A stretch of DNA of 64,000 nucleotides from Streptomyces stelliscabiei. Lineage in GTDB: Bacteria; Actinomycetota; Actinomycetes; Streptomycetales; Streptomycetaceae. Location of the stretch: NCBI RefSeq assembly GCF_014873495.1, contig NZ_JADBGF010000001.1:6572001-6636000 (forward strand), in the 5' to 3' direction. Below, one piece after another: positions 17,383 to 25,282 of the stretch; position 1 is the first letter of the stretch, and the number at the start of each line of letters is the position of its first letter. The notes beneath the pieces are model-generated. The model worked only from the letters and a program-made list of their open reading frames with translations, was not told the origin of the DNA and did no database searches. A program made the translations under genes and the position numbers.

Positions 17383-18171
17383 ATGATCGCCGCCGCACCC
17401 TGGCGGATCCACGGCCTGAGCGTCGAGGGCTACCGGCACCGGCGCCAGGGACTGCCCTGTCAGGACGCGTGCGCCGCCACCGCCACGGCCTCCGTCGCCG
17501 TGCTCGCCGTCGCCGACGGGGCCGGCAGCAGGCCGCGCTCGGAGGAGGGCGCGCGGCTCGCGGTGCGGCTCGCGACGGAGCACTTCGGGCGGCGGGCCGA
17601 GACGGCCCCGGAGGTGCCGCCGGGGGAGGCCGTGCACGAGCTGCTGCGGGACTCCCTGCACGACGTGAGCAAGGACTTCCTCGACCGGACCGGAGCCGAC
17701 GCGCAGGACTTCGCCACGACGCTCACGGTGGTGGTGCTCGCACCCGGCTGGCTCGGTCATGTCACCGTCGGGGACGGTTTCGTCGTCGTACGGGCCGGGA
17801 CGGAGGACGGGGAGCGGCAGTTCCATCTGCTGCCGCAGGCCGCGGCGGCGAGCGAGTACAGCAACGAGACGGTGTTCCTCACCTCGCCGGACGCGGCGCG
17901 CTGGACCCACACCGAGTGCGTGGCGGACGACGGGGTCGACGGGGTGCTCCTGTCCACGGACGGCCTCGCCCAGGCCATGCTCAACCGGGCGACCGACGGC
18001 GCCACGTCCCCGAACACCTCGTTCGCCGACGCCGTGTTCCGCTCCCTGGACACCGCCGCCGAGGACGACCGCGACCCCAATCTGGCGGCCCTCCTGCGCT
18101 CCGACCGCCTCACCGCCCTCAACGCCGACGACAAGACCCTGCTGCGAGCCGTCCGCACGCACCGGCGATGA
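17383..18171 (+). CDS. PP2C-family protein phosphatase (TerY-P triad)
   Basis: 262 residues. PP2C metal-binding pattern: AVADGAGSRPRSEEGA near residue 45 (Asp and Gly), a TTLTVVVL strand, VGDGFVVV, and LLSTDGLAQAM near residue 190, supplying the acidic residues for the Mn/Mg centre. It should remove phosphate from Ser/Thr on targets of the neighbouring kinases. The ATG at 17383 lies two bases after the vWA stop, so the pair is tightly coupled. The last codons run into a 15-bp tandem repeat (18165-18221). Confidence 0.85.
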   Translation: MIAAAPWRIHGLSVEGYRHRRQGLPCQDACAATATASVAVLAVADGAGSRPRSEEGARLAVRLATEHFGRRAETAPEVPPGEAVHELLRDSLHDVSKDFLDRTGADAQDFATTLTVVVLAPGWLGHVTVGDGFVVVRAGTEDGERQFHLLPQAAAASEYSNETVFLTSPDAARWTHTECVADDGVDGVLLSTDGLAQAMLNRATDGATSPNTSFADAVFRSLDTAAEDDRDPNLAALLRSDRLTALNADDKTLLRAVRTHRR

Positions 18172-18221
18172 CCGCACGGGCGACGACCGCACCGGCGACG
18201 ACCGCACCGGCGATGACCGCC
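18165..18221. repeat. 15-bp tandem repeat after the PP2C gene
   Basis: Nearly four units of GGCGACGACCGCACC (first and last have GATG) start inside the PP2C stop region and fill part of the 145-bp gap before the kinase gene. Its origin is probably slippage. Confidence 0.7.
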
Positions 18222-18316
18222 GCGCACGACGGACGACTCCGCCGGTGGTGGCCCTGCCCCCAGGCCGACGCGTCCGCGCGGCGGCGACCGGCCCCATGAC
18301 ACCCGGAGGTACGGCC

Positions 18317-19483
18317 ATGAGCGGCCGCACGGTCTTTCTCGACGGCAGGCGGGTCACGCTGGCCGAGTCGCCGCTGAAGGGCGGCGGGCAGGCGGCGGTG
18401 TTCCCCGTGGAGGGGGACGCCGGGATCGTCGTCAAGATCTACCGGGACACACCCGGGCCGGACCAGGAGCGACGGCTGGCCCGCATGCTCACGATGTCCC
18501 CGCTGGCCGCCCGCCCGACGGACGCCAACCAGCCGCCCGAGCTGGCCTGGCCCACCGCGATCGCCCGGGGCACGAACGGCGAGTTCCTCGGCTACGCGAT
18601 GCGTCGGTTCGGCGAACCCCAGCACGTGCAGCTGGTGGGCCTGTTCACCCGTGTCCAGCGCCTCAAGCTCTTCCCCGACCGGGCCGACTGGCGGTTCCTG
18701 CTGGGCGTCGCCTGGAACCTCGCCTTCATGACCGCCCGGATGCACTACGACGACCTCGTCATCGGCGACTTCTCCAGCAGCAACGTCGTCGTCGACGGCA
18801 ACGGCTTCGTCACCTTCCTCGACTGCGACTCGATCGCCTTCACCGACCCGGTCACCGGGGAACTCTTCCCGTGCCTGATGCACACCACCGACTACTCGTC
18901 CCCCGAGCGCCAGGCGGGCGGCCCCGCGACCCGGCAGAGCGACGACTTCGCCCTCGCCGTCCTCGTCTACCAGCTGCTCACCGCCGGCAACCACCCCTTC
19001 GGCGGGGTGCCGCACGAGAGCGCCTCCGAGTCGACCGTCAAGGACAACATCGCCGCGAGCTGCAGCTATGTCGTCCGCCCCGAGCGGGTGACCATCCCGC
19101 GCGGCACGATCGACCCCTCCGTGCTGCCGACCGAACTCCTGACCCTCGCCAAGGCCGCCTTCGGTGCCGGCGTCGAGAACCCCGACGCCCGGCCGAAGGC
19201 CGAGGCCTGGCTCCGCGCCCTCGACAAGGAGCGCGGCGAGGTGCGCGCCTGCACGGTGCGGCCCCTGCACACCTACGGCTCCCATCTGCCGACCTGTCCC
19301 TGGTGCACCCGGGCCGCGGTCACCGGGCACGACGTGTTCAACGGACCCCGTCCCGCGTCGGCCCCGGGGGCTCCGTGGGTGGCTCCGCCGGATCAGCCGC
19401 CGTCCCCGTACGCGGCGTTGAAGGTGCTGGCGGTGGTGGTGGGGGTGGTGTTGCTGATCGTGATCCTGGCGAGTCTCGGCTGA
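18317..19483 (+). CDS. Divergent protein kinase with C-terminal CxxC motif and membrane helix (TerY-P triad)
   Basis: 388 residues. A kinase fold with atypical motifs: glycine-rich GGGQAAVFPV, KIY lysine, IGDFSSSNVVV in place of HRDLKPxN, FLDCDSIAF in place of DFG, and a downstream DYSSPERQ loop. This is the divergent kinase type seen with TerY-like vWA and PP2C genes. After the kinase domain there is a CPWC motif (a possible half zinc ribbon, HLPTCPWCTRA) and a final transmembrane helix, so it is tail anchored. ATG 18317 has GGAGGT 6 bases upstream. Whether it is active or a pseudokinase is uncertain because the catalytic loop is altered. Confidence 0.8.
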   Translation: MSGRTVFLDGRRVTLAESPLKGGGQAAVFPVEGDAGIVVKIYRDTPGPDQERRLARMLTMSPLAARPTDANQPPELAWPTAIARGTNGEFLGYAMRRFGEPQHVQLVGLFTRVQRLKLFPDRADWRFLLGVAWNLAFMTARMHYDDLVIGDFSSSNVVVDGNGFVTFLDCDSIAFTDPVTGELFPCLMHTTDYSSPERQAGGPATRQSDDFALAVLVYQLLTAGNHPFGGVPHESASESTVKDNIAASCSYVVRPERVTIPRGTIDPSVLPTELLTLAKAAFGAGVENPDARPKAEAWLRALDKERGEVRACTVRPLHTYGSHLPTCPWCTRAAVTGHDVFNGPRPASAPGAPWVAPPDQPPSPYAALKVLAVVVGVVLLIVILASLG

Positions 19484-19854
19484 CGGCTGCCGCCGGTCGT
19501 AGGGGGTGATGCGGGTTTCGTGGGCGGGTGCGGGACCGATGGGGCTTCTCGCGCAGTTCCCGGCGCCCCTAAAACCCCAGGCCCCCGTGCCCCAAAAACC
19601 CCAGGCGCGCAGATGTGAAAAGCGGCAGCCCTGCCAGCCTGGAAAGCGGCGGCCCGGTGCGCCTGGAAAGCCCAGGCCCCGCAGACCTGGAAAGCGGCGC
19701 CCTGCCGGCCTGAAATGTGGCGGTCCTGCGGGCCTGGGAAGCGAGGGGTCTGTGGCCCGAAAAGCAGCGGGCGCAGCCCCTGCTTTTCAGGGGCGCGGGG
19801 AACTGCGCGAGAAGCCCCACCGGGCCGCACCCACCGACGCACCGACCCGCTCCC
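19484..19854. repeat. Composite intergenic repeat B between convergent operons
   Basis: A core copy at 19551-19570 (one mismatch) and an inverted exact copy at 19789-19808 bound about 200 bp of degenerate CTGGAAAGC-type units (19570-19770). The right copy again contains the CCCCTG-CTTTT-CAGGGG hairpin (19777-19793). It lies between the convergent kinase and XpaC-position genes, so it may serve as a bidirectional terminator. No gene is seen. Confidence 0.8.
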
Positions 19855-20457
19855 TCACCCCGACCGGCCCTCCAGGTACCGCGTGTGCGACTCCTGTCGA
19901 CGTGCCTCCGCATCGCGCAGCGCCGCCGCGAGACGTCCCAACTCCTCCTGCAAAAGGCCGAGTTGACGCTCCAGGTGGCGTTCCGGGGGTTCCGCCCCCG
20001 GAGTCAGCCGAGTCCACCAGCGGGTGCGGACGAAGGTGTCGACCGCCTCGGGGACGTCCTGCCGTACGGCCCGGGAGAGGGCGTGGACGCCCTCCGGGTC
20101 GCGGGCGAGGATCTCGGCGACCCAGCCGGGATCGAGGAGGGCGGTGAGGAGGTCGGTCAGCTCGGTGAGCCGACCGGACGCGGCGGGTGGCAGCTCGACA
20201 CCGGCCAGGTACCCCCGCAGGGTGCCGTAGTCGGTCCGCACCTCGTCGAGCTGGGCGGACGGGTCCGGGAAGTCAGGCGGCGGAGGGCGCTCCGGCGGGG
20301 CGATCAGGGCGCCCGCGCCGTACAGCCCGACGACCACGACCGGCCAGTACGGTCCCGCGATCCCCGCGAAGGTCAGCCCGAGTCCGGCGACCCCGAGGGC
20401 GCTGCCGGTGAGGTTCTTGCGGGACTCGACGTACGCCATGAATCTACTGGTAGCCAC
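19855..20457 (-). CDS. Small membrane protein of the telA operon (XpaC-position)
   Basis: 200 residues. Two close hydrophobic helices (GSALGVAGLGLTFAGIAG, WPVVVVGLYGAGALI) form a hairpin near the N terminus. The rest is a long helical, partly coiled-coil region with an E/R/L-rich end (ERHLERQLGLLQEELGRLAAAL). It overlaps the upstream vWA lipoprotein gene by 14 bp and is the last gene of the telA operon. In Firmicutes a small membrane protein, XpaC, is paired with TelA. I note the same position and shape but cannot show homology. Confidence 0.65.
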   Translation of the reverse strand: MATSRFMAYVESRKNLTGSALGVAGLGLTFAGIAGPYWPVVVVGLYGAGALIAPPERPPPPDFPDPSAQLDEVRTDYGTLRGYLAGVELPPAASGRLTELTDLLTALLDPGWVAEILARDPEGVHALSRAVRQDVPEAVDTFVRTRWWTRLTPGAEPPERHLERQLGLLQEELGRLAAALRDAEARRQESHTRYLEGRSG

Positions 20458-22039
20458 GGATCTCCTCGAAGGCGCCGTCGAGTGAGCCCTGTCGGGCGTC
20501 GAAGAGGCGGCCGCCGGTCAGGTCGGCGATGTGCTCCAGTTCGCCCTGGTCGGAGTCGCCGAAGAGGATCGGGAAGACGGGGATCCGCCGGTCGGCGGCG
20601 GGCAGCCGCTCGTAGAAGTCGTCGAAGTCGGCGGGGCTCGCGCCCTCGGTGTTCTCGCCGTCCGTCATCAGCACGATGGAGGTGAAGGTGTCCCGGTCGG
20701 CGGCGCCGAGGTGCTCGTACGCCTTCCGCAGCGAGGTGTAGATGGCGGTGTCCCCGGAGGCGGACAGCCTGCCGGTGTCGGCGCGGATGCCGTCGAGCCC
20801 GGCCTTCGGGGCCTCGGGCCGCACGACATGCGTCGTCACGCTCTTCACGTCCGACCCGAACGGCATCAGCGTGACCTCCTCCCGGTCGCGGAAGTCACCG
20901 GTCAGCTCGGTGAGCGCGGCCTTCAGCCGGTCGAGCCGGTCGCCCTCCATCGAGCCCGAGGTGTCCAGGACGTACACGGTCCGCGACGGGCGGCGCAGCT
21001 CGTTCTCGTACGCGTCGAGCAGGCCGTCGGCGACGGACCGGGAGCCGGGAAAGGGGAGTTCGCGACGGCGCGTGGTGTCGAGACCGGCCGCGGGCGGGAC
21101 GGAGGCGACGACCGGGCGGCGCAGCGTCCTCTCGGTGATCAGGCGCTGGATGTCCGGGGTGCGCAGGGCGTCGGTGAGCCGGCGTACGTCGTCCCGGACG
21201 TCCTTGCTCGTGGACACCAGGGACGAGAGCGGGTAGTCGGCGGTGACGACCCCGTCGCGCGGCCGGATCACCGTCAGGTCCTGGCGCGACTTCAGCACGG
21301 ACTCGTAGTTGAGGAGCGCGTCGACGTCACCGCGCCGGTCGTACGCCGTCGCCAGCCAGCCCGAGGACCCCGACGTCAGCTGCTGCCCGGTGAAGAACTC
21401 CTTCAGCCGGGGCGTCGCCCGTGCCACGTCCGCGTCCGTGAGCGCGGACTGGGCGCCGGACAGGCCCGACGCCACCGAGATCAGCGTCGAGAAACCGGAG
21501 TGGGAGCGGGAGGGGTCGGTCATGCCGTACGTCAGCTTCCCGTCCGCCACCGCGTTCTCGATGTCCGACCAGGTGACGCGGTCGGGCTTCCACCCCAGCT
21601 TCCGTACGGTCTCGTTCTTCACGCCGATCGCGACCGGGCTGGACATCACCGGTGTCTCCGACACGACCTGCTTCGCCGCGTCCGGGCGCAGCCGCAGATA
21701 GTCGTTGGAGGAGAGCCACAGGGCGTCGTACGAGCCCTTCGCCCGGGACCCGGTGAGCAGGTCCACCGCGTCGAGCGTGCCCATGTAGGTGGGCCGGACC
21801 TTGATGCCGGTGTCCTTCTCCACGCGCTCCAGCACCGGCTTCATGTCGGCGAGTTCGCTGGAGGCGAGGACCCGCAGGGTGCCGGGGATGTACTGGGTGG
21901 CCTCCGCCGGGCCGGGCCCGGGCTGGTCCGTGGCGGTGCAGGCGGTGGCCAGGAGCACGAGCCCGGTCACCGCGGCGACGGCCGCCGTGGTCCGTGCCCT
22001 CGTGCGGGTCGCCGTCCCCGCTCTCGTCGGTGTCCTCAT
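20444..22039 (-). CDS. Lipoprotein: extracellular binding protein fused to C-terminal vWA domain
   Basis: 531 residues from the ATG at 22039, whose ATGA overlaps the telA stop. A lipobox (LATAC) follows the signal peptide, so the protein is anchored outside the membrane. Residues about 45-330 look like a family 1 solute-binding fold (GTLRVLASSELADMKPVLERV, YDALWLSSNDYL). Residues about 350-525 form a vWA domain with an intact MIDAS (DTSGSM, near residue 360, and later T and D sites). There is no permease nearby, so it is unlikely to serve transport. A sensory or adhesion role alongside TelA is more likely. Confidence 0.85.
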   Translation of the reverse strand: MRTPTRAGTATRTRARTTAAVAAVTGLVLLATACTATDQPGPGPAEATQYIPGTLRVLASSELADMKPVLERVEKDTGIKVRPTYMGTLDAVDLLTGSRAKGSYDALWLSSNDYLRLRPDAAKQVVSETPVMSSPVAIGVKNETVRKLGWKPDRVTWSDIENAVADGKLTYGMTDPSRSHSGFSTLISVASGLSGAQSALTDADVARATPRLKEFFTGQQLTSGSSGWLATAYDRRGDVDALLNYESVLKSRQDLTVIRPRDGVVTADYPLSSLVSTSKDVRDDVRRLTDALRTPDIQRLITERTLRRPVVASVPPAAGLDTTRRRELPFPGSRSVADGLLDAYENELRRPSRTVYVLDTSGSMEGDRLDRLKAALTELTGDFRDREEVTLMPFGSDVKSVTTHVVRPEAPKAGLDGIRADTGRLSASGDTAIYTSLRKAYEHLGAADRDTFTSIVLMTDGENTEGASPADFDDFYERLPAADRRIPVFPILFGDSDQGELEHIADLTGGRLFDARQGSLDGAFEEIRGYQ

Positions 22040-23226
22040 CCGAGTCCCCCTTCCAGCGCGCCCTGGTTCCGGCTGCGCTCCAGGTACTGGCTCGCGTTCT
22101 GGAGTTCGGAGGTCAGGGACTCGACGGTCGCGGCCATGGTCTCCGTGGCCTGCGCCTTGTAGGTGTCGATGGCGTCGAGCGTGCGGTAGATCTGCTGGAA
22201 GGCCGAGCGGAGCGTCTCCGCGCCGACGGCCGGATCGGCGGCGATGCGCTGGATCTCGCCGCTCTGGGTGGACAGCATCTCGGCGTTGCCCCGGATCAGG
22301 TCCTCGGTGGTGCCGCGCAACGCGTTGACCTGGTCGACGACCTTCCGCTGGTTGTCGAGCGCGGAGGCGAGCATCACCGAGATGCGCAGCGCCGACACCG
22401 TGGTCGTGGCGGCCCGGTCGACGCCCTTGATCAGCTCCTCGTTGTTGCGCCGTACGACGTCCATGGCCAGGTAGCCCTGGGCGCAGACGGCCAGCTGGGT
22501 GAGCAGGTCCTGGTGCTTCTGCCGGACGGGGAAGAGGACGTCGGCGCGCAGGGTGTCGCCCGCTTGCGGGTCGACGCCGTCGACGTGCGTCCGGATGTGG
22601 GCCTCGACGGCCGTGTCCAGGGCCTCCGCCAGGACGACGTACTCCTGGAGCTTGCCCATGGTCTCCCACAGCCGGACCCGCTCTGTCTGCAACGCGGCGC
22701 TGTCGCGCCGCAGTTCGTCCTGGCCGCCGCGCAGGGAGCCCACGATCCTGTTCAGCGTGCCCTGCGCGGAGGCGTACTTGGCGACGTGGTCGCGCAGCTT
22801 GTTGCCGCCGGGCAGCCGGGACAGGAACCTGCGGCCCTTGCTCGCCGGCAGGTCCCTCGGGTCCAGGTCCTCCACCACGCGCCGGAGTTCGACGAGCGAG
22901 CCCGCGACCTGCGACTGCGCGTCCCCGCCCTTGCTCGGCAGGCTGCGCACGGTCCGCTCCAGCATCCGGTTGGACTGCGCGGCGGCGGTGCGCATCTCGC
23001 CCGCGCCGAGCGAGGTGATCTCCCCGACCTTGCCGGCGAACTCCGGGGAGCGCGCGTCGAGGGCGGTGAGCCCCCGCACGTACTCCTCGGCCTTGCGGGC
23101 CATGTCCGTCCGCACGGACTCCTCGACCGGGACGAGTCCGCCGGCCTTCTCCCGGGGCACGGCGGCGACCGGTGCGGGAGGGGTGAGTGTGAAGGTGCGG
23201 TCGTCGTTGCTGTCTTCGATGGTCAT
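22036..23226 (-). CDS. telA: TelA-type toxic anion resistance protein
   Basis: 396-residue, almost entirely helical protein of the TelA family (pfam05816 type), with segments such as YVRGLTALDARSPEFAGKVGEI, GAGEMRTAAAQSNRMLER and the C-terminal coiled coil (EDLIRGNAEMLSTQSGEIQRIA). TelA proteins are linked to tellurite and other envelope stress, but the mechanism is not known. ATGA overlaps on both sides (23223-23226 and 22036-22039) tie it to the two binding-protein genes. Confidence 0.88.
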   Translation of the reverse strand: MTIEDSNDDRTFTLTPPAPVAAVPREKAGGLVPVEESVRTDMARKAEEYVRGLTALDARSPEFAGKVGEITSLGAGEMRTAAAQSNRMLERTVRSLPSKGGDAQSQVAGSLVELRRVVEDLDPRDLPASKGRRFLSRLPGGNKLRDHVAKYASAQGTLNRIVGSLRGGQDELRRDSAALQTERVRLWETMGKLQEYVVLAEALDTAVEAHIRTHVDGVDPQAGDTLRADVLFPVRQKHQDLLTQLAVCAQGYLAMDVVRRNNEELIKGVDRAATTTVSALRISVMLASALDNQRKVVDQVNALRGTTEDLIRGNAEMLSTQSGEIQRIAADPAVGAETLRSAFQQIYRTLDAIDTYKAQATETMAATVESLTSELQNASQYLERSRNQGALEGGLG

Positions 23227-24320
23227 GTGTCGTCTTCCCCCTCGTCCTCCTGGCCCCTGGCCCGGCGCGCCATCTCGTGCAGCACCTCGGAGGTGGGCAC
23301 GGGCGCCTGCCGGACGGTCAGCCTCTGCATCAGGTGGGTGGTGTGGCCGGCGGTCGCCGACGTGAACTCGGTGGCCGCGCCCTGCGGCCGGAAGCCGTGC
23401 CGGGCCGCCAGTTCGCGCAACGCCGGGTCGGTGCCGAGCAGTTCGCCGAGCGCGCGGCCCTCGTCCGTGACCGGCACGACGGTGTGGTCGCTGAAGACGG
23501 TGGTGTCCGGGTAGAGGACGACCATGTCGTCGACGCGCTGATCCGCCGCGAGCAGGGCGGCCACCTGTGACTCGTAGACGAGGACGAGGGGACTGCCGAC
23601 CCCGCTGACGAAGTCACGGAACGCCGCGTCGGTGCTCGGCTGCTGGGCGCCCTGGACACTGATCAGCTCGTGCATCAGCGGGGCGGTCCGGTCCAGGTCC
23701 GCCTTGCTCGCGACCACACGGCCGCCGTTGGCGACGTTGGAGGCGGCGGCGAGGTAGAGCGCGCCCGAGTTGGAGGTGGTCGGGTCGGTGGTGGCGATGT
23801 AGAGCAGCCCCATCAACTCGCCGTACTTCTCGGACCCCTTGAGGTCCTGCCACGTCCGGTTCTTCTCGGCTGCCTTCAGATAGGCGGCCATGTCGAGGAC
23901 GCCCCGGCCCTTGTCGAGCGTGGCGAAGCCGTTCCCGCGCAGTACCTCGGCGGCGTCCCGGTGGGCGACCACGACGAGGGGGGAGTAGAAGGGGCGGGGC
24001 AGTGGTTCACGGACCTTGTACTTCGCGGCCAGTTCGTCGGCGGGTGCCTTGCTGGACGGGAACGCGAAGTCGTATCCCTTCAGATCCAGGCCGTCCATGG
24101 CCCAGGATCCCGACGTCTCCGTCTTCACGGTGTAGCCCTTGGCGGCCAGGGCCTTCACCACCTGGGGGTCGGCGAAGAACTCCGCCTTCTCCGACCCGAT
24201 CACTCCTCGCACGGTCTTCGTTGCCGTGCTCGTGTCCCCGGTGTCCCGGCCTGCCACGACGGCTGCCACCACGCCGCCGATCAGCAGGACCGCGAGGACG
24301 ATTCCTGCGATTCGTCTCAC
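23223..24320 (-). CDS. Membrane-anchored solute-binding-like protein of the telA operon
   Basis: 365 residues. An N-terminal membrane anchor (GIVLAVLLIGGVVAAVVAG, no lipobox Cys) is followed by a periplasmic-binding-type fold (VIGSEKAEFFADPQVVKALAAKGYTV, SGSWAMDGLDLKGYDFAFPSSK, YESQVAALL). It resembles the N-terminal part of the vWA lipoprotein two genes down and ends in a charged tail. It is the first gene of the four-gene minus-strand operon. The ligand is unknown, and no ABC permease is present. Confidence 0.8.
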   Translation of the reverse strand: MRRIAGIVLAVLLIGGVVAAVVAGRDTGDTSTATKTVRGVIGSEKAEFFADPQVVKALAAKGYTVKTETSGSWAMDGLDLKGYDFAFPSSKAPADELAAKYKVREPLPRPFYSPLVVVAHRDAAEVLRGNGFATLDKGRGVLDMAAYLKAAEKNRTWQDLKGSEKYGELMGLLYIATTDPTTSNSGALYLAAASNVANGGRVVASKADLDRTAPLMHELISVQGAQQPSTDAAFRDFVSGVGSPLVLVYESQVAALLAADQRVDDMVVLYPDTTVFSDHTVVPVTDEGRALGELLGTDPALRELAARHGFRPQGAATEFTSATAGHTTHLMQRLTVRQAPVPTSEVLHEMARRARGQEDEGEDDT

Positions 24321-24760
24321 AGGGGGAGAGTGCTCCCGGAACCCAACGTTCCTCGTCGTTCCGGGTGAACGGGGGGTGAAGCGGTGGTCCCGGAACGCAA
24401 CGGGCGGCTGCCGCCGGGGGTGCGGGCGTGGGTACGTGTTTCAGCGCGGGCCCGCTGGGGGCTTTCGCGCAGTTCCCCGCGCCCCTGGGGCTGTGGGTGC
24501 GCCCGGTTGTTTTCGGGTGCGGGCCCGGTGGGGCTTCTCGCGCAGTTCCCCGCGCCCCTGAAAAGCAGGGGCTGCGCCCGCCGCTTTTCAGGCCCGCAGG
24601 ACTTGGGCTTTCTGGCCCGCGGGGCCTGGGCTTCATGGGTCCGAAGGGGCTGGGCTTTAGGGGCCCGCGGGGCCCGGGTTTTTAGGGGCGTGGGGAACTA
24701 CGCGACCAGACCCCACCGGAGGCGCGGTCGACGACGGACCCGTACCCCCGACCCGAGTGG
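24321..24760. repeat. Composite intergenic repeat C (440-bp gap)
   Basis: Core copies at 24467-24486 and 24540-24559 (same orientation) and an inverted variant at 24684-24703 (two mismatches) enclose degenerate units (24577-24680). The second copy contains the CCCCTG/CAGGGG hairpin region (24555-24571). The gap must also hold the promoter of the telA operon; I could not locate it. No gene is seen. Confidence 0.78.
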
Positions 24761-25162
24761 CTACGCGGTCAGCGGTACGACCGCGTGCGCGTCCATCCGC
24801 TCGGCCGCCAGGATCGCGGACGCCGTGTCCGCGCGGGACGCCGCGACGACGAGTGCCCGCCCCGCGAGCGCGTGCGCCCGCCGGTGCAGCGCGGCGACAT
24901 CCCCCGTGCCCCCGCCGGCGGCGACGCGGACCGGCGGCAGCCCGCCCCGCAGCCCGGCGACCCGCGCGGCCAGCGCCTCCGCGGCGGCGTCGAGGTCGTC
25001 GGAGGGGCTCAGCGCGCGGAGCTCGTCGGTGGCCGCCAGCAGCGCCGCCAGATGACCCGCGAGCTGAATGTCCAGCTCCTCCTCACGCGAACGGTGAGGG
25101 AAGTCGGAGGAGGTCGTGCCGGCCATCGTGTGGACCGACTTCGTGCGGATCGGCTCGTACAT
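24761..25162 (-). CDS. Small helical protein of unknown function
   Basis: 133 residues from the ATG at 25162, supported by GGAGG 8 bases upstream. Ala/Leu-rich helices (LDIQLAGHLAALLAATDELRAL, DAAAEALAARVAGL) suggest a soluble helical bundle. I recognise no domain. It lies 120 bp behind the aminotransferase on the same strand but has its own palindrome-containing upstream region (25199-25213), so it may be separately transcribed. Confidence 0.65.
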   Translation of the reverse strand: MYEPIRTKSVHTMAGTTSSDFPHRSREEELDIQLAGHLAALLAATDELRALSPSDDLDAAAEALAARVAGLRGGLPPVRVAAGGGTGDVAALHRRAHALAGRALVVAASRADTASAILAAERMDAHAVVPLTA

Positions 25163-25198
25163 GGGATGGCCTCCAAGCTCTCGGACGACCACTCTACC

Positions 25199-25213
25199 TT
25201 AGATTCGGTCTAA
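25199..25213 (-). promoter_or_regulatory. Palindrome upstream of the 133-aa protein gene
   Basis: TTAGA-TTCGG-TCTAA: perfect 5-bp arms in an AT-rich patch, 37 bases upstream of the start codon. Position and symmetry fit a repressor operator or the -10 region of a promoter. The regulator is unknown. Confidence 0.4.
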
Positions 25214-25282
25214 AGTTGAGCGAGGTCCGAAAGCTCGGGCCCACCACTCTCGGCGCGCCGCACCGCGCTTCGTTCCACGCCG

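Noticed and set aside
16478..17386. Plus-strand frame parallel to the TerY gene
   Set aside because: Ala/Thr/Pro-rich and then Arg-rich shadow; no motif.
18317..19483. Calling the triad kinase a pseudokinase
   Set aside because: Catalytic-loop motifs are altered, but Asp residues are present in both key loops; activity cannot be decided from sequence.
20444..22669. Extended frame of the vWA lipoprotein to 22669
   Set aside because: The extra 210 residues lie over telA in another frame and are Arg/Gly-rich; the lipobox only makes sense with the start at 22039.
13017..24760. Composite repeats as CRISPR arrays
   Set aside because: Units are degenerate, vary in length, lack unique regular spacers, and no cas gene is near.
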